Below are positions 30,632-39,004 of a DNA stretch of 64,000 nt, piece after piece. Under the pieces are notes generated by a model. That model did no database searches. It had not been told where the DNA came from and saw only the letters and a program-made list of their open reading frames with translations. Origin of the DNA: Roseateles_B sp041913905 (GTDB taxonomy: Bacteria; Pseudomonadota; Gammaproteobacteria; Burkholderiales; Burkholderiaceae_C); contig JAYSEK010000018.1 of NCBI GenBank assembly GCA_041913905.1, positions 29,337 to 93,336 on the forward strand, in the 5' to 3' direction. Each line of letters opens with the position of its first letter. Within the stretch, counting starts at the first letter, position 1. The translations under genes and the position numbers were made by a program.

Positions 30632-31900
30632 ATGCTTTTTGACGCCCAGATGAAGAACAAGCCTTCGCCCAGGAGCGAAGGCACCCGCCGTTTCTCCCAG
30701 TTGAAATCCGTGTTCGCCCTGTCTTCGGCCGTGCTGCTGGGCGCCGTGCTCAGCGCTTGCGGTGGCGGAGGTGGCGAAGCCGGCACGGCGCCGTCGCCAG
30801 CGCCGGAGAGCGGCATGAGCAGCCGGGCCCAGCTGGGCGAGAAAATCTTCAAGGACGTCAGCCTGTCCGGCTCCGGCCGGCAGGCCTGCATCAGCTGCCA
30901 CACGCCCGATACGGGGCATGCAGGCGCCCTCAACGGCAAGGCCACGGAACCTGGCGGCCTGGCCCTGGAACTCGAAGGCGGACGGACCTCGCCGAGCCTG
31001 CGCTATCTGGCCACCAACAAGTCTTTCGGCTTTGACAAGGAAGGTACGCCCAATGGCGGCTTTTTCTGGGACGGTCGCGCCGGCAGCCTGATGGATCAGG
31101 CGGGCAAGCCCTTCTTCAATCCCAAGGAAATGGCCAATGCCAGCGTCGAGGATCTGATCGCCCGACTGGCCCGCGCCAGCTATGCGGCCGAATTCCAGAA
31201 GGAGTTCGGGGCCGACATCTTCAAGACGCCCGCCGAAGCCCTGCAGCGCATGCAACTGGCCCTGCAGGCCTACCAGCTGGAGGACGGCGAGTTCCGCCCC
31301 TACACCAGCAAGTACGACGAGTTCTTGCGCGGCCGGGCGGCCCTGAATGAGCAGGAGCTGCGAGGACTGGCGCTGTTCAACGCCAAATCCAAGGGCAACT
31401 GCGCGGCCTGCCACCCGTCCGCCAAGGGCGCAGATGGCAGCTTCCCGCTCTTCACCGACTTCACCTACGACGCGCTGGGCGTGCCGCGCAACACGGCCCT
31501 GGCCCAGAACGCCGACCCGGCCTTCTATGACCTGGGGCTGTGCGCCCGAGAGGGTGGGGATCTGCAGGCGCGCCAGGATCTCTGCGGCGCCTTCAAAGTG
31601 CCCACGCTGCGCAACGTGGCGCAGCGCAAGGCCTTCTTCCACAACGGTCGCTTCACCAGCCTGCGCGATGTCGTGAGCTTCTATGTGCAGCGCGACATCT
31701 TCCCTGAGAAGTGGTACCCGCGCCTGCCGGACGGCAGCATCGACAAGTTCAACGACCTGCCGGTGGCCCTGCGCGGCAACGTCAACACCAGCGAAGGCCC
31801 CTACAACCGCAAGCCTGGTGACGCACCGGCACTCAGCGAGAGCGAGATCGATGACGTGGTGGCCTTCCTTCGCACGCTCAGCGACGGCTACGCCCATTGA
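30632..31900 (+). CDS. Diheme cytochrome c peroxidase/MauG-like lipoprotein
   Basis: 422 residues from ATG 30632 (alternative ATG at 30650). The signal sequence ends in the lipobox LSAC followed by GGGGG (SSAVLLGAVLSACGGG), so the protein should be lipid-anchored on the periplasmic side or at the outer membrane. Two c-type heme sites are present, CISCH (Cys86-His90) and CAACH (Cys257-His261), at the spacing of the CcpA/MauG family. FKVPTLRNVAQRKAFFHNGR and LSESEIDDVVAFLRTL complete the family signature. It is the first gene of a five-gene operon behind a Fur-like box. Whether it reduces peroxide or serves another redox reaction is not known. Confidence 0.88.
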   Translation: MLFDAQMKNKPSPRSEGTRRFSQLKSVFALSSAVLLGAVLSACGGGGGEAGTAPSPAPESGMSSRAQLGEKIFKDVSLSGSGRQACISCHTPDTGHAGALNGKATEPGGLALELEGGRTSPSLRYLATNKSFGFDKEGTPNGGFFWDGRAGSLMDQAGKPFFNPKEMANASVEDLIARLARASYAAEFQKEFGADIFKTPAEALQRMQLALQAYQLEDGEFRPYTSKYDEFLRGRAALNEQELRGLALFNAKSKGNCAACHPSAKGADGSFPLFTDFTYDALGVPRNTALAQNADPAFYDLGLCAREGGDLQARQDLCGAFKVPTLRNVAQRKAFFHNGRFTSLRDVVSFYVQRDIFPEKWYPRLPDGSIDKFNDLPVALRGNVNTSEGPYNRKPGDAPALSESEIDDVVAFLRTLSDGYAH

Positions 31901-31958
31901 TTGCCGATGTCCGTTTCGTCTTTCCGTCTTTTCCCAGCATTTTCCTGAAGTCCACACC

Positions 31959-33269
31959 ATGAACAAGAAGACCTTGCCCCTGCTCAGCACGCTGAGCCTC
32001 AGCCTGCTGCTGGCCCTTTCCCCCGCCCAGGCCCAGACGGCCACCGAGCAGGAACTGCTGCGCCGCGTGGACCAGTTGGCCGCAGAGTTGAACAAGCTGC
32101 GCGCCGAGCTGGCCCAGGTCCAGCAACAGCGTGCGGCAGAGGCGGCCAAGCCTGCAGCCACGGCAACGGCCCCGGTGGCACCGGCCGCAACGGTGCTGGC
32201 TGGTGTGGAACGGCCGGCTGCAGCGCCCGCCACGGTGCTGAGCGGCTACACCGAGCTGAACTACAACCGCCCCACCAAGAGCAGCAAGGACGCCCAGGCG
32301 GACCTGCGCCGCCTGGTGCTGGGCTACCAGCATCGCTTTGACGAGAAGACCAAGGTCGTCGCCGAGATCGAGGTCGAGCATGCGGTGGCGTCGGCCGACG
32401 ATGCCGGCGAAGTCGCCATCGAGCAGGCCTATGTGGAGCACCAGTTCCATCCGAACTGGGCCGTGCGCGGCGGTCTGTTCCTCGTGCCCATGGGCCTGAT
32501 CAATGAGAACCATGAGCCCACCGCCTACTACGGCGTGGAGCGCAATTTCGTCGAGACCGCCATCATCCCCAGCACCTGGCGCGAAGGCGGCATCCAGCTG
32601 GTGGGGCAGCTGGACAACGGCTGGACGCTGCAAGGCGGCATCGCCACCGGCTTCGATCTGAACAAGTGGGACGCCACCAGCAGCGAGGGCCGCGAGTCCC
32701 CGCTGGGTGCCATCCACCAGGAAATGGCGCTGGCCCGCTCGCGCGACCTCTCGCTGTTTGCTGCCGCCAACTACCGCGGCATTCCGGGCCTGCTGCTGGG
32801 CGGCTCGATCTTCACCGGCCAGGCCACGCACAAGCAGCAGGCGAACGAATCGCGCATCACGCTGTGGGACGTCCACGCGCGCTGGACGCCGGGCCCCTGG
32901 GACATCTCGGCGCTCTACAGCCGCGGCAGCATCTCCAACACCGCGGCGCTAAACCTGCCGATGGTGGGCAGCGACAACCTGATCCCCTCGCGCTTTGACG
33001 GGGCCTATTTGCAGGCCGCCTACAAGCTCTGGGAGCAGGGCAGCTACGTGCTCAAGCCCTTTGCACGCTGGGAGCGCTTCAACACCGCTGCGGCCTTCGC
33101 CGACCTGGGCGCGGGCCTGACGCCTGAAGCGCAGACTGCCGAGCAGGTCTACACCCTGGGTGCCAATTTCGAGTTCGCTCCCGGTGTCGTCTTCAAGGCC
33201 GACGTGCAGCGCTTCAAGCAGAACAAGGACCTGAACCGCCTCAACCTGGGCCTGGGCTGGAGCTTCTGA
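31959..33269 (+). CDS. Outer-membrane beta-barrel porin (phosphate-selective O/P-like)
   Basis: 436 residues with a signal peptide ending SPAQAQ. A short periplasmic coiled coil (ELLRRVDQLAAELNKLRAEL, residues about 30-50) and an Ala/Pro linker come next. A barrel starting at LSGYTELNYNRPTKSS follows, with alternating strands and a terminal Trp-Ser-Phe (LNLGLGWSF) as outer-membrane signal. The family resemblance is to OprO/OprP-type porins, but anion selectivity cannot be read from the sequence. It follows the cytochrome gene by 58 bp. Its TGA overlaps the ATG of the FMN-binding gene (TGATG), so translation is coupled. Confidence 0.85.
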   Translation: MNKKTLPLLSTLSLSLLLALSPAQAQTATEQELLRRVDQLAAELNKLRAELAQVQQQRAAEAAKPAATATAPVAPAATVLAGVERPAAAPATVLSGYTELNYNRPTKSSKDAQADLRRLVLGYQHRFDEKTKVVAEIEVEHAVASADDAGEVAIEQAYVEHQFHPNWAVRGGLFLVPMGLINENHEPTAYYGVERNFVETAIIPSTWREGGIQLVGQLDNGWTLQGGIATGFDLNKWDATSSEGRESPLGAIHQEMALARSRDLSLFAAANYRGIPGLLLGGSIFTGQATHKQQANESRITLWDVHARWTPGPWDISALYSRGSISNTAALNLPMVGSDNLIPSRFDGAYLQAAYKLWEQGSYVLKPFARWERFNTAAAFADLGAGLTPEAQTAEQVYTLGANFEFAPGVVFKADVQRFKQNKDLNRLNLGLGWSF

Positions 33270-33811
33270 TGCGCCTCAGCCTGGCCGCTACCGCCGTCCT
33301 GGCCCTGGCGCCTGCGGGGGCCTTTGCCGTGGACTACATGACGGCGGAGGCCGCGGCCAAGCTGATGTTCGCCGAGGCCGATCGCTTCGAGCTCCGCGAC
33401 TGGCAGGTCGACGCTGCACAGGCCCAGGCCATCGCGGCCCTGGGCGTGAAGCCGCGCAGCGCACAGTGGAAGCTGCGCCTGGCCTACAAGGGCCGCGAGC
33501 TGCTGGGCGTGGTGGTGGCGGACGAGGTGTTGGGCAAGTTCGAGCTGATCAGCTATGCGGTGGGCATCGGCGCCGACGGCAAGGTCCGGGGCGTGGAGAT
33601 CCTCGCCTACCGCGAAAGCCACGGCCATGAAGTGCGCACGCCGGCCTGGCGCAAGCAGTTCGTCGGCAAGGCCCAGGGCGCGCCGCTGAAGCTGGGCGAA
33701 GACATCGCCAACATCTCCGGGGCCACGCTGTCCTGCGGCCATGTGACCGAGGGCATCAAGCGCATCGTGGCAGTGGTCGAGCAGGCGCGGCGCAGCGGTG
33801 TGCTCGGCTGA
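33269..33811 (+). CDS. Exported FMN-binding domain protein
   Basis: 180 residues. Signal peptide residues 1-20 (LAATAVLALAPAGAFA). The FMN-binding fold is seen in VVVADEVLGKFELISYAVGI, VRGVEILAYRESHGHEV and the flavinylation-type motif NISGATLSCG, in which Thr153 would receive FMN through a phosphoester bond. The usual Asp three residues before the Ser of SGAT is Ala here. The partner flavin transferase ApbE is encoded directly downstream, overlapping by 14 bp, which strongly supports covalent flavinylation. It probably passes electrons in the periplasm. Confidence 0.88.
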   Translation: MRLSLAATAVLALAPAGAFAVDYMTAEAAAKLMFAEADRFELRDWQVDAAQAQAIAALGVKPRSAQWKLRLAYKGRELLGVVVADEVLGKFELISYAVGIGADGKVRGVEILAYRESHGHEVRTPAWRKQFVGKAQGAPLKLGEDIANISGATLSCGHVTEGIKRIVAVVEQARRSGVLG

Positions 33812-34619
33812 CACTTCACTGCAACGCCGGGCGCGTCCCGCCTTGGGAACCCTGGTGGAGGTGGCGGTCCGGCATCCGGATCCGCTGCAGGCCCAGCGCG
33901 CCCTGAGCGAGGCCTTCGCCCTGCTTGAGCGGCTGGAAGGCCTGTTGAGCCGCTTCCAGCCCGGCAGCGACGTCGCCCGCTTCAATGCCTTGCCCGGTGG
34001 CGGCAGCCTCGCCCTGCAGCCCGCCACGCAGCGGGTGATGGCGGCGGCGTCCTGGCTGCGCCGGCAAAGCGATGGTCGATTTGATCCGTCCCTGGGCAGT
34101 GGTCCCGATGGCTGGGCGCTTGGCGACGGCCTCCTTCGCAAGACGCTGTCCGGCGTGCAACTGGACCTCGGCGGGATCGCCAAGGGCTTTGTGGTGGATC
34201 GGCTCGTGGCGCATCTGCGCCGCTCGGGTGCCAGCTGGGGCAGCGTCAATGCCGGCGGCGACCTGCGGGTGTTCGGTCCGCAAGCCGTGCCGCTGCTGCT
34301 GCGCGACGAAGAGCGCGGAGGCCTGCGCGAGTTCGGTCAGCTGGCCGACGGCGCCTTTGCCAGCAGCCATTACGCTCCCGGCAGCCGCAGCCAGTTGCAT
34401 GGCCTGGATGCCGGCGATGCCGTGCAAGTGGCCGTGGCCGCGCCCTCGGCGCTATGGGCCGACGCCTTGTGCAAGCTCGCTGCGCTGGGCGCGCTGAGGC
34501 GGGCTGGTTCGCCGCGCGATGTCGGGCATGACGCTGCGCCAGGCGCTGCGCCAGGCCCTGAGCGAGAATCCGCGCTGCTCACACGCCTGAAGGCCCGGGT
34601 CTGGATCTGGCGGCGCTGA
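33798..34619 (+). CDS. apbE: FAD:protein FMN transferase ApbE
   Basis: 273 residues, start GTG at 33798 inside the end of the FMN-binding gene. Family motifs: RPALGTLVEVAV, LERLEGLLSRFQPGSDVARFNA, LDLGGIAKGFVVDRLV and SVNAGGDLRVFG. ASSHYAPGSRSQLHG stands at the Mg-binding region and VAAPSALWADALCKLAAL at the C-terminal segment. It is somewhat shorter than typical ApbE (about 330) and lacks an evident signal peptide, so its location is uncertain. It transfers FMN from FAD to a Thr of the target, most likely the adjacent 180-residue protein. Confidence 0.9.
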   Translation: MCSADTSLQRRARPALGTLVEVAVRHPDPLQAQRALSEAFALLERLEGLLSRFQPGSDVARFNALPGGGSLALQPATQRVMAAASWLRRQSDGRFDPSLGSGPDGWALGDGLLRKTLSGVQLDLGGIAKGFVVDRLVAHLRRSGASWGSVNAGGDLRVFGPQAVPLLLRDEERGGLREFGQLADGAFASSHYAPGSRSQLHGLDAGDAVQVAVAAPSALWADALCKLAALGALRRAGSPRDVGHDAAPGAAPGPERESALLTRLKARVWIWRR

Positions 34620-34644
34620 GCGTTTCCGTCCGTTCCGAACCCTC

Positions 34645-35085
34645 ATGCGCGCTCCACTGCTCAAACTGCCCAGCTGGCACAAACGTTGGCTCTACACCAG
34701 CTTCACCGCTTTGCTGGCCACGGGCCTGGCCTGGCTGCTGCTGCATTACGGGCGGGACGCGGAGTCGCTGCCGCCGCCCGCCGAGGGCTGGTTGATGCGT
34801 GTCCACGGCCTGGCCAGCATGGTGGCGCTTTTGAGCCTGGGCATGGTGGCGGGCAGCCATGTGCCGGCCGGCTGGCGGCTCAGCACCCAGGCCGGGCGCC
34901 ATGGCCAGCGCCGCAGCGGCTTGTGGCTCAGCGCGGTCCTGACGGCCGTGGCTTTGATGGCCTACGGCCTGCTCTATCTGGTCCCGGAGGCCTGGCACGA
35001 GGCCGCCGGTTGGCTGCACGCGGGGCTGGCGCTCAGCCTGCCCCTGCTGTGGTGGTGGCACCGGCCGCAGCGCCACCAGCACTGA
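34645..35085 (+). CDS. Small four-helix membrane protein with conserved-looking histidines
   Basis: 146 residues, about four transmembrane segments (about 17-38, 58-76, 92-112, 122-138). Histidines lie at membrane edges or inside helices: LLLHYG, RVHGLASM, GSHVPAG and EAWHEAAGWLHAG. This layout recalls b-type heme-binding membrane proteins (DUF4405/cytochrome b561-like), but the match is by pattern only. It is the last gene of the operon, 25 bp after apbE. It would be the membrane electron entry for the FMN protein if it binds heme. Confidence 0.72.
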   Translation: MRAPLLKLPSWHKRWLYTSFTALLATGLAWLLLHYGRDAESLPPPAEGWLMRVHGLASMVALLSLGMVAGSHVPAGWRLSTQAGRHGQRRSGLWLSAVLTAVALMAYGLLYLVPEAWHEAAGWLHAGLALSLPLLWWWHRPQRHQH

Positions 35086-36105
35086 TCAGTCCCAGGGCGC
35101 GGGCTCCTCAGCACCGCTGATCGTGATCGCAGCCTCGGCCGGCGAATGGCGAGCCGGGGCGGCCTGCTCCTTTTGCATCTGCAGGCTCACCCCCTGCAGC
35201 GCGGCGGCGGCGAAGTCGTGCTCGCCGCCCAGGCCGTAGATCAGGTCCGGCAGCAGCTGCGACAGCTCGCCGGTGGCCAGGGCCGCGTCGGCGTCGAAGG
35301 CTTCGTCCTTGCTGGGTTTGTCGCGCCCTTCGAAGACGATGTCCAGGAACGCGATCTTCTTGATGGCCAGGGTGTCGGTCAGCAGGAAGGAGACGCGGTC
35401 GCGCCAGCTCATGGCGAGCTTGGTGGGGCGCTTGCCGGCGGCCAGGTGCTGTCGGACCTCCTCGATGTCCAGCGGGTGGCGGGCGTAGCGCACCACGGAC
35501 TTCATCTCGTCCTCGCTCTTGAGCTCGCACTCGCGGTCCACGGTGAAGCCGGCGGGCGGTACGCCGTCCGTCAGCCAGGCGGCCATGCAGGCGGCGGGTG
35601 TCTCGGCGGTCTGCAACAGCTGCACCACGAGATCCGGCAGGCACTTGACCAGCAGGGTGATCAATTCATCCGCCTTGCTGACCGAGCCGGCATCGACCAG
35701 CAGCAGGCGCGCCCTGCGGTCGATCCAGACGCGGGTCGCGCCCTGCTTGGTGAAAGCCTGCGGGAGCAGTTCCTGGGTGACCTGCTCCTTGAGCTCGTTC
35801 TTGACCTTCTTGCCGGGCTTGCGGCCGGTTTCCTGCTCGATGCGTTCGCACAGCTCTTCGACCCGGCGGCGCACGACCGAGCCCGGCAGCACGCGCTGCT
35901 CCACCTGCAGCTTCAGCAGCCAATGGCCGCCCACGTCCTCGATCAGCGGGGCATGGGCCAGGCCGCGCGGGGGCACCCAGCCCGCGGACAGCGGCTGCGT
36001 GGCACCGCAGGGCTGGAAGCGCTCGGGCTCCAGCGCTTCCTCGATCTCCTCGATCGTGGCCTGCCACTCAGGCGCGATGCGGTACAGCAGGAGATTCTTG
36101 AACAC
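35086..36105 (-). CDS. rdgC: Recombination-associated protein RdgC
   Basis: 339 residues, start ATG 36105. RdgC signatures: MFKNLLLYRIAPEW at the N-terminus, GATQPLSAGWVPPRG, EQETGRKPGKKVKNELKEQV and YVDA-like LLVDAGSVSKADELITLL. The protein forms a ring-shaped dimer on DNA and restrains RecA. The stop codon is immediately next to the end of the plus-strand membrane gene at 35085, so the two genes converge without spacer or visible terminator. Confidence 0.96.
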   Translation of the reverse strand: MFKNLLLYRIAPEWQATIEEIEEALEPERFQPCGATQPLSAGWVPPRGLAHAPLIEDVGGHWLLKLQVEQRVLPGSVVRRRVEELCERIEQETGRKPGKKVKNELKEQVTQELLPQAFTKQGATRVWIDRRARLLLVDAGSVSKADELITLLVKCLPDLVVQLLQTAETPAACMAAWLTDGVPPAGFTVDRECELKSEDEMKSVVRYARHPLDIEEVRQHLAAGKRPTKLAMSWRDRVSFLLTDTLAIKKIAFLDIVFEGRDKPSKDEAFDADAALATGELSQLLPDLIYGLGGEHDFAAAALQGVSLQMQKEQAAPARHSPAEAAITISGAEEPAPWD

Positions 36106-36121
36106 GGACGACCTCTCTCAA

Positions 36122-36147
36122 GCAAAAACGCCCTCGGCGGGGCGTTC
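36122..36147 (-). terminator. Intrinsic terminator downstream of the DsbA-like gene
   Basis: On the minus strand AACGCCC and GGGCGTT form a 7-bp stem followed by TTTGC. It lies between the DsbA-like stop (36282) and the rdgC start (36105). Confidence 0.65.
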
Positions 36148-36281
36148 ATGGGATTCATTGCCAGGGCCGCGCAGGGCGGCCAACCGGGCTTGATTGTCGC
36201 TCAGTCGCGCTTGGGCTCCGCCTGGGAGCGGCCCCCTTTACAAGCGGCGGCAATTGGGGCGCGGCGCCCGCGTTCCGTTCC

Positions 36282-36947
36282 TCAAGCCACGTGGGGGGCG
36301 GCGTGGGCTTCTTCGGCGGCGATCTGCCGCAGCGCCTGGGCGAAGACCTCCGGCGGCTGGCCGCCTTGCAGCAGGTAGCGCTGGTTGATGACCAGGGCCG
36401 GTACCGAACTGATGCCCTGGGACTGCCAGAAGGACTCCTGCTCGCGCACGGCCTCGGCATGCGCGTCGCTGTCCAGCACGCCTTGAGCGGCGCTGCGGTC
36501 CAGCCCCGCGCCTTCGGCAGCCGCCAGCAGCACCTCGCGGTCGCCAGGGTTGCGCCCCTCGGTGAAATAGGCCGTGAAGAGCGCGAGCTTGAGCGCCTTC
36601 TGCTTTTGCAGGTCCAGCTCGCCAGCCCAGTGCAGCAGGCGGTGGGCGTCGAAGGTGTTGTAGATGCGGTCCCGGGCGTCCTTGGTGAAGGTGAATCCCA
36701 GAGCGGCGCCGCGCTGGCGGATCTGCTCCCGGGTCTGCGCCAACTGGGCCGGGCTGGCGCCGTACTTGCGCGCGAGGTGGGCGTTGATCTCCTCGCCTTC
36801 GGCGGGCATCTGCGGGTTCAGTTCGAAAGGTTGGAAGCGGATCTCAGCCTGGATGTCCGGCAGCTGGGCCAGGGCCTGTTCCAGGGACTTGAGCCCGATG
36901 GCGCACCAGGGGCAGGAGACGTCGGAGACGAAATCGATCTTGAGCAT
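36282..36947 (-). CDS. DsbA family oxidoreductase (FrnE-like)
   Basis: 221 residues without a signal peptide, so probably cytoplasmic. The thioredoxin-fold active site is CPWC (Cys12-Cys15) in DFVSDVSCPWCAIGLKSLEQ. A helical insertion follows, then the cis-proline loop SSVPALVINQRYLLQGGQPP near the C-terminus. This is the FrnE/DsbA-like dithiol oxidoreductase arrangement. Partners are unknown. The gene looks monocistronic, with a terminator downstream. Confidence 0.92.
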   Translation of the reverse strand: MLKIDFVSDVSCPWCAIGLKSLEQALAQLPDIQAEIRFQPFELNPQMPAEGEEINAHLARKYGASPAQLAQTREQIRQRGAALGFTFTKDARDRIYNTFDAHRLLHWAGELDLQKQKALKLALFTAYFTEGRNPGDREVLLAAAEGAGLDRSAAQGVLDSDAHAEAVREQESFWQSQGISSVPALVINQRYLLQGGQPPEVFAQALRQIAAEEAHAAPHVA

Positions 36948-37033
36948 GGCGGCATGCTAGTGCGTCCGTCGCTTTCTTGCTGCGCAGGGGGCTTGCACCA
37001 GGCGCGTCCGCCGACGGCTGCATGCCTCCTGGT

Positions 37034-37996
37034 TCAGAACTTGCGGTCGCTGGGCTGCGCCCAGAAGAACCATTCCGTGCCGACCTGCGCGGCGGCGTCC
37101 GGAAAGACCAGGTGGCCTGGCGAGGGCGCCAGGACCGCCTGCCCGTCGTGGCGCCAACCGATGCAGTCATCAGCGTCGACGGCATCGAAATTGCGCCAGG
37201 CCCTGGCAAAACGGTCCTGCGGATGAAGCCGGTCGACGACACCCTGCAGTTGCAGCACTTCGATCCCATCGGGCAGGCCCTGGCCGGCGGGCGCAGCCGT
37301 CATGCCCAGGCAGGCGAGGGCGCGCAGGACGGCGGCGCAGGCGAAGTCCACCGCGGCAGGATCGCGGTGCTGGCCGCATTCCAGGGTGACGCCGTAGCCG
37401 CCGCGCTGGCGCATGGCCTCGGTGGTCCCGATGGCCTCGGCGATGCCGGACGGATCGGCGCCCCGCTGGGCAAGGCCGCGCGCATAGCAGCTCAGCCAGC
37501 CCTCGACGATGCGCCGAACGCCCAGCGCCCGGGCCAGCCGCGCTTCTGCCGCGGCATGGGCGAAGGGTTCCAGCGGACCGGTGTTGTCGCGCGGACCCAG
37601 CATCACGAAGGGCTCGCCTTCGCCTTCGAAGGAGTGCAGGTCCAGCAGCACCTCGTGGCCGGCCAGCAGCGGGCCCAGCTGATTCGCGAGGCGATCCTCA
37701 TACACCTGCGGCGCCTGCGAGGGGATCAGCCGGCGGTTGAGGTTGCGCTCGCCCTGGCGCTGCCCGCGCCGGTAGGCCAGCGGATTGGCGATGGGCAGCA
37801 GGGTCAGCTGGCCGCGCAGCAACTGCAGTTCGCCCCCGTCGAGGGCCTGTGCCAGGCGAGCCAGGGCCTGGGTGCCGCAGGTCTCGTTGCCATGCACGGC
37901 CGCGGTCACCAGCAGCCGCGGTCCCGGCTCCAAGGCCAGGAATTGATGGAGCCGCAGATGCTCCAGGGGCGGGGTGTCGGGCGCCACAAGCCCCAT
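37034..37996 (-). CDS. Succinylglutamate desuccinylase/aspartoacylase family protein
   Basis: 320 residues. The M14-like zinc site is visible: TAAVHGNETCGT (His and Glu ligands) and LLDLHSFEGEGEPF (third His). NLNRRL is the substrate-binding Asn-Arg pair. The enzyme should hydrolyse an N-acyl amino acid or related amide. The start is 10 bp after the stop of the PIG-L deacetylase, indicating one operon. The combination suggests sequential deacylation of one metabolite, which is inference. Confidence 0.88.
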   Translation of the reverse strand: MGLVAPDTPPLEHLRLHQFLALEPGPRLLVTAAVHGNETCGTQALARLAQALDGGELQLLRGQLTLLPIANPLAYRRGQRQGERNLNRRLIPSQAPQVYEDRLANQLGPLLAGHEVLLDLHSFEGEGEPFVMLGPRDNTGPLEPFAHAAAEARLARALGVRRIVEGWLSCYARGLAQRGADPSGIAEAIGTTEAMRQRGGYGVTLECGQHRDPAAVDFACAAVLRALACLGMTAAPAGQGLPDGIEVLQLQGVVDRLHPQDRFARAWRNFDAVDADDCIGWRHDGQAVLAPSPGHLVFPDAAAQVGTEWFFWAQPSDRKF

Positions 37997-38006
37997 GGCG
38001 GCGGCC

Positions 38007-38921
38007 TCAGGCCAGGCTCAGGCGTTCGGCCGCGCCGGCCATGCGGGGCGGCAGATCGTCCTGCTCGCGCCCGGCCAGCCAGCGCGTCAGACGGTAGAGG
38101 GTGGCAAAGCCGAAGGCCGGCGGCGCACTGCCGGCGCCGGCGATCATTTCGCCGCCGCGGCGCACGTTGTCGGCCATCCAGGCGGGCAGGCGCAGATGGT
38201 AGGGGTTGCGGGCCACCTCGCCGACATGGCGGGACAGGGCCTGCACCAGGCGTGCCAGGTCTTGCCTGGAACTTTCCACCATCAGATTGGCGCCGGACTG
38301 CGGTGCCCAATATTCGGTCTGCGCCACCAGGCCGTTGTAGCCGGCGGCCTGCAAGGCATCCAGGGCCAGTCGATGCACGCCCATGTGCGTGGCGATGCCG
38401 TCGCCCTCATGGGGCAGCAGCACCAGGGCCGGCTGCTCACGGCGCAGCAGCGCCGCGGCCTTGTCCACATGGGACTGCCACAGCGCGGGCTGGGCGATGG
38501 GCGTGTCGGGGCGGACCTGCTCCAGGCCGCCCTCGGCCAGCTGCAGGGTCTCGAAGTCCAGCAGCTCGCAGGCCTGGCGCAGCTCCTGCCATCGCGGCTG
38601 GCGCCGGGCCTGCTGGCTGCCCAGGGTCACGGCCACATTGCAAACCCGCCAGTGCGACTCGCGACGCAGGCGCAGGGGCAGCGCGCCGACGATGCATTCA
38701 TCATCCGGATGCGGCGAGAAAATCAGGGCCAGAGGGGTGTGACCGCGCCGTTTGCGGGCGGGCGCGGCCTCATCGCAAGGCGGCAGCTGCATCAGCCGGG
38801 CCCAGTCGTCCACCCAGGCCAGCCAGGCGGCGAGCTCGCGGGCTCGTTCAGCCTCGGTGGCGGGCAGACGGCCCTGTCGGGCATCTTCGGCTTCAAGGGC
38901 TGGTGTGCGGGGAGGGTACAT
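38007..38921 (-). CDS. PIG-L family deacetylase
   Basis: 304 residues from ATG 38921; the frame remains open to an ATG at 39002, but the extra residues look non-protein-like. The zinc motif is FSPHPDDECIVGALPLRL and the second ligand region is LLPHEGDGIATHMGVHRLAL, both typical of LmbE/PIG-L N-acetyl hydrolases. An N-terminal helical extension of about 65 residues precedes the catalytic domain. It is followed after 10 bp by the aspartoacylase-like gene and preceded by an EamA transporter 83 bp away. Confidence 0.88.
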   Translation of the reverse strand: MYPPRTPALEAEDARQGRLPATEAERARELAAWLAWVDDWARLMQLPPCDEAAPARKRRGHTPLALIFSPHPDDECIVGALPLRLRRESHWRVCNVAVTLGSQQARRQPRWQELRQACELLDFETLQLAEGGLEQVRPDTPIAQPALWQSHVDKAAALLRREQPALVLLPHEGDGIATHMGVHRLALDALQAAGYNGLVAQTEYWAPQSGANLMVESSRQDLARLVQALSRHVGEVARNPYHLRLPAWMADNVRRGGEMIAGAGSAPPAFGFATLYRLTRWLAGREQDDLPPRMAGAAERLSLA

Positions 38922-39004
38922 CGAGAGAACAGCGGCAGCAGGCCAGGCAATGGTAGGGCATTGGCGGCGGCTGCGCGGCGGCGCGGCGCGCAAACCAGCC
39001 AAAC

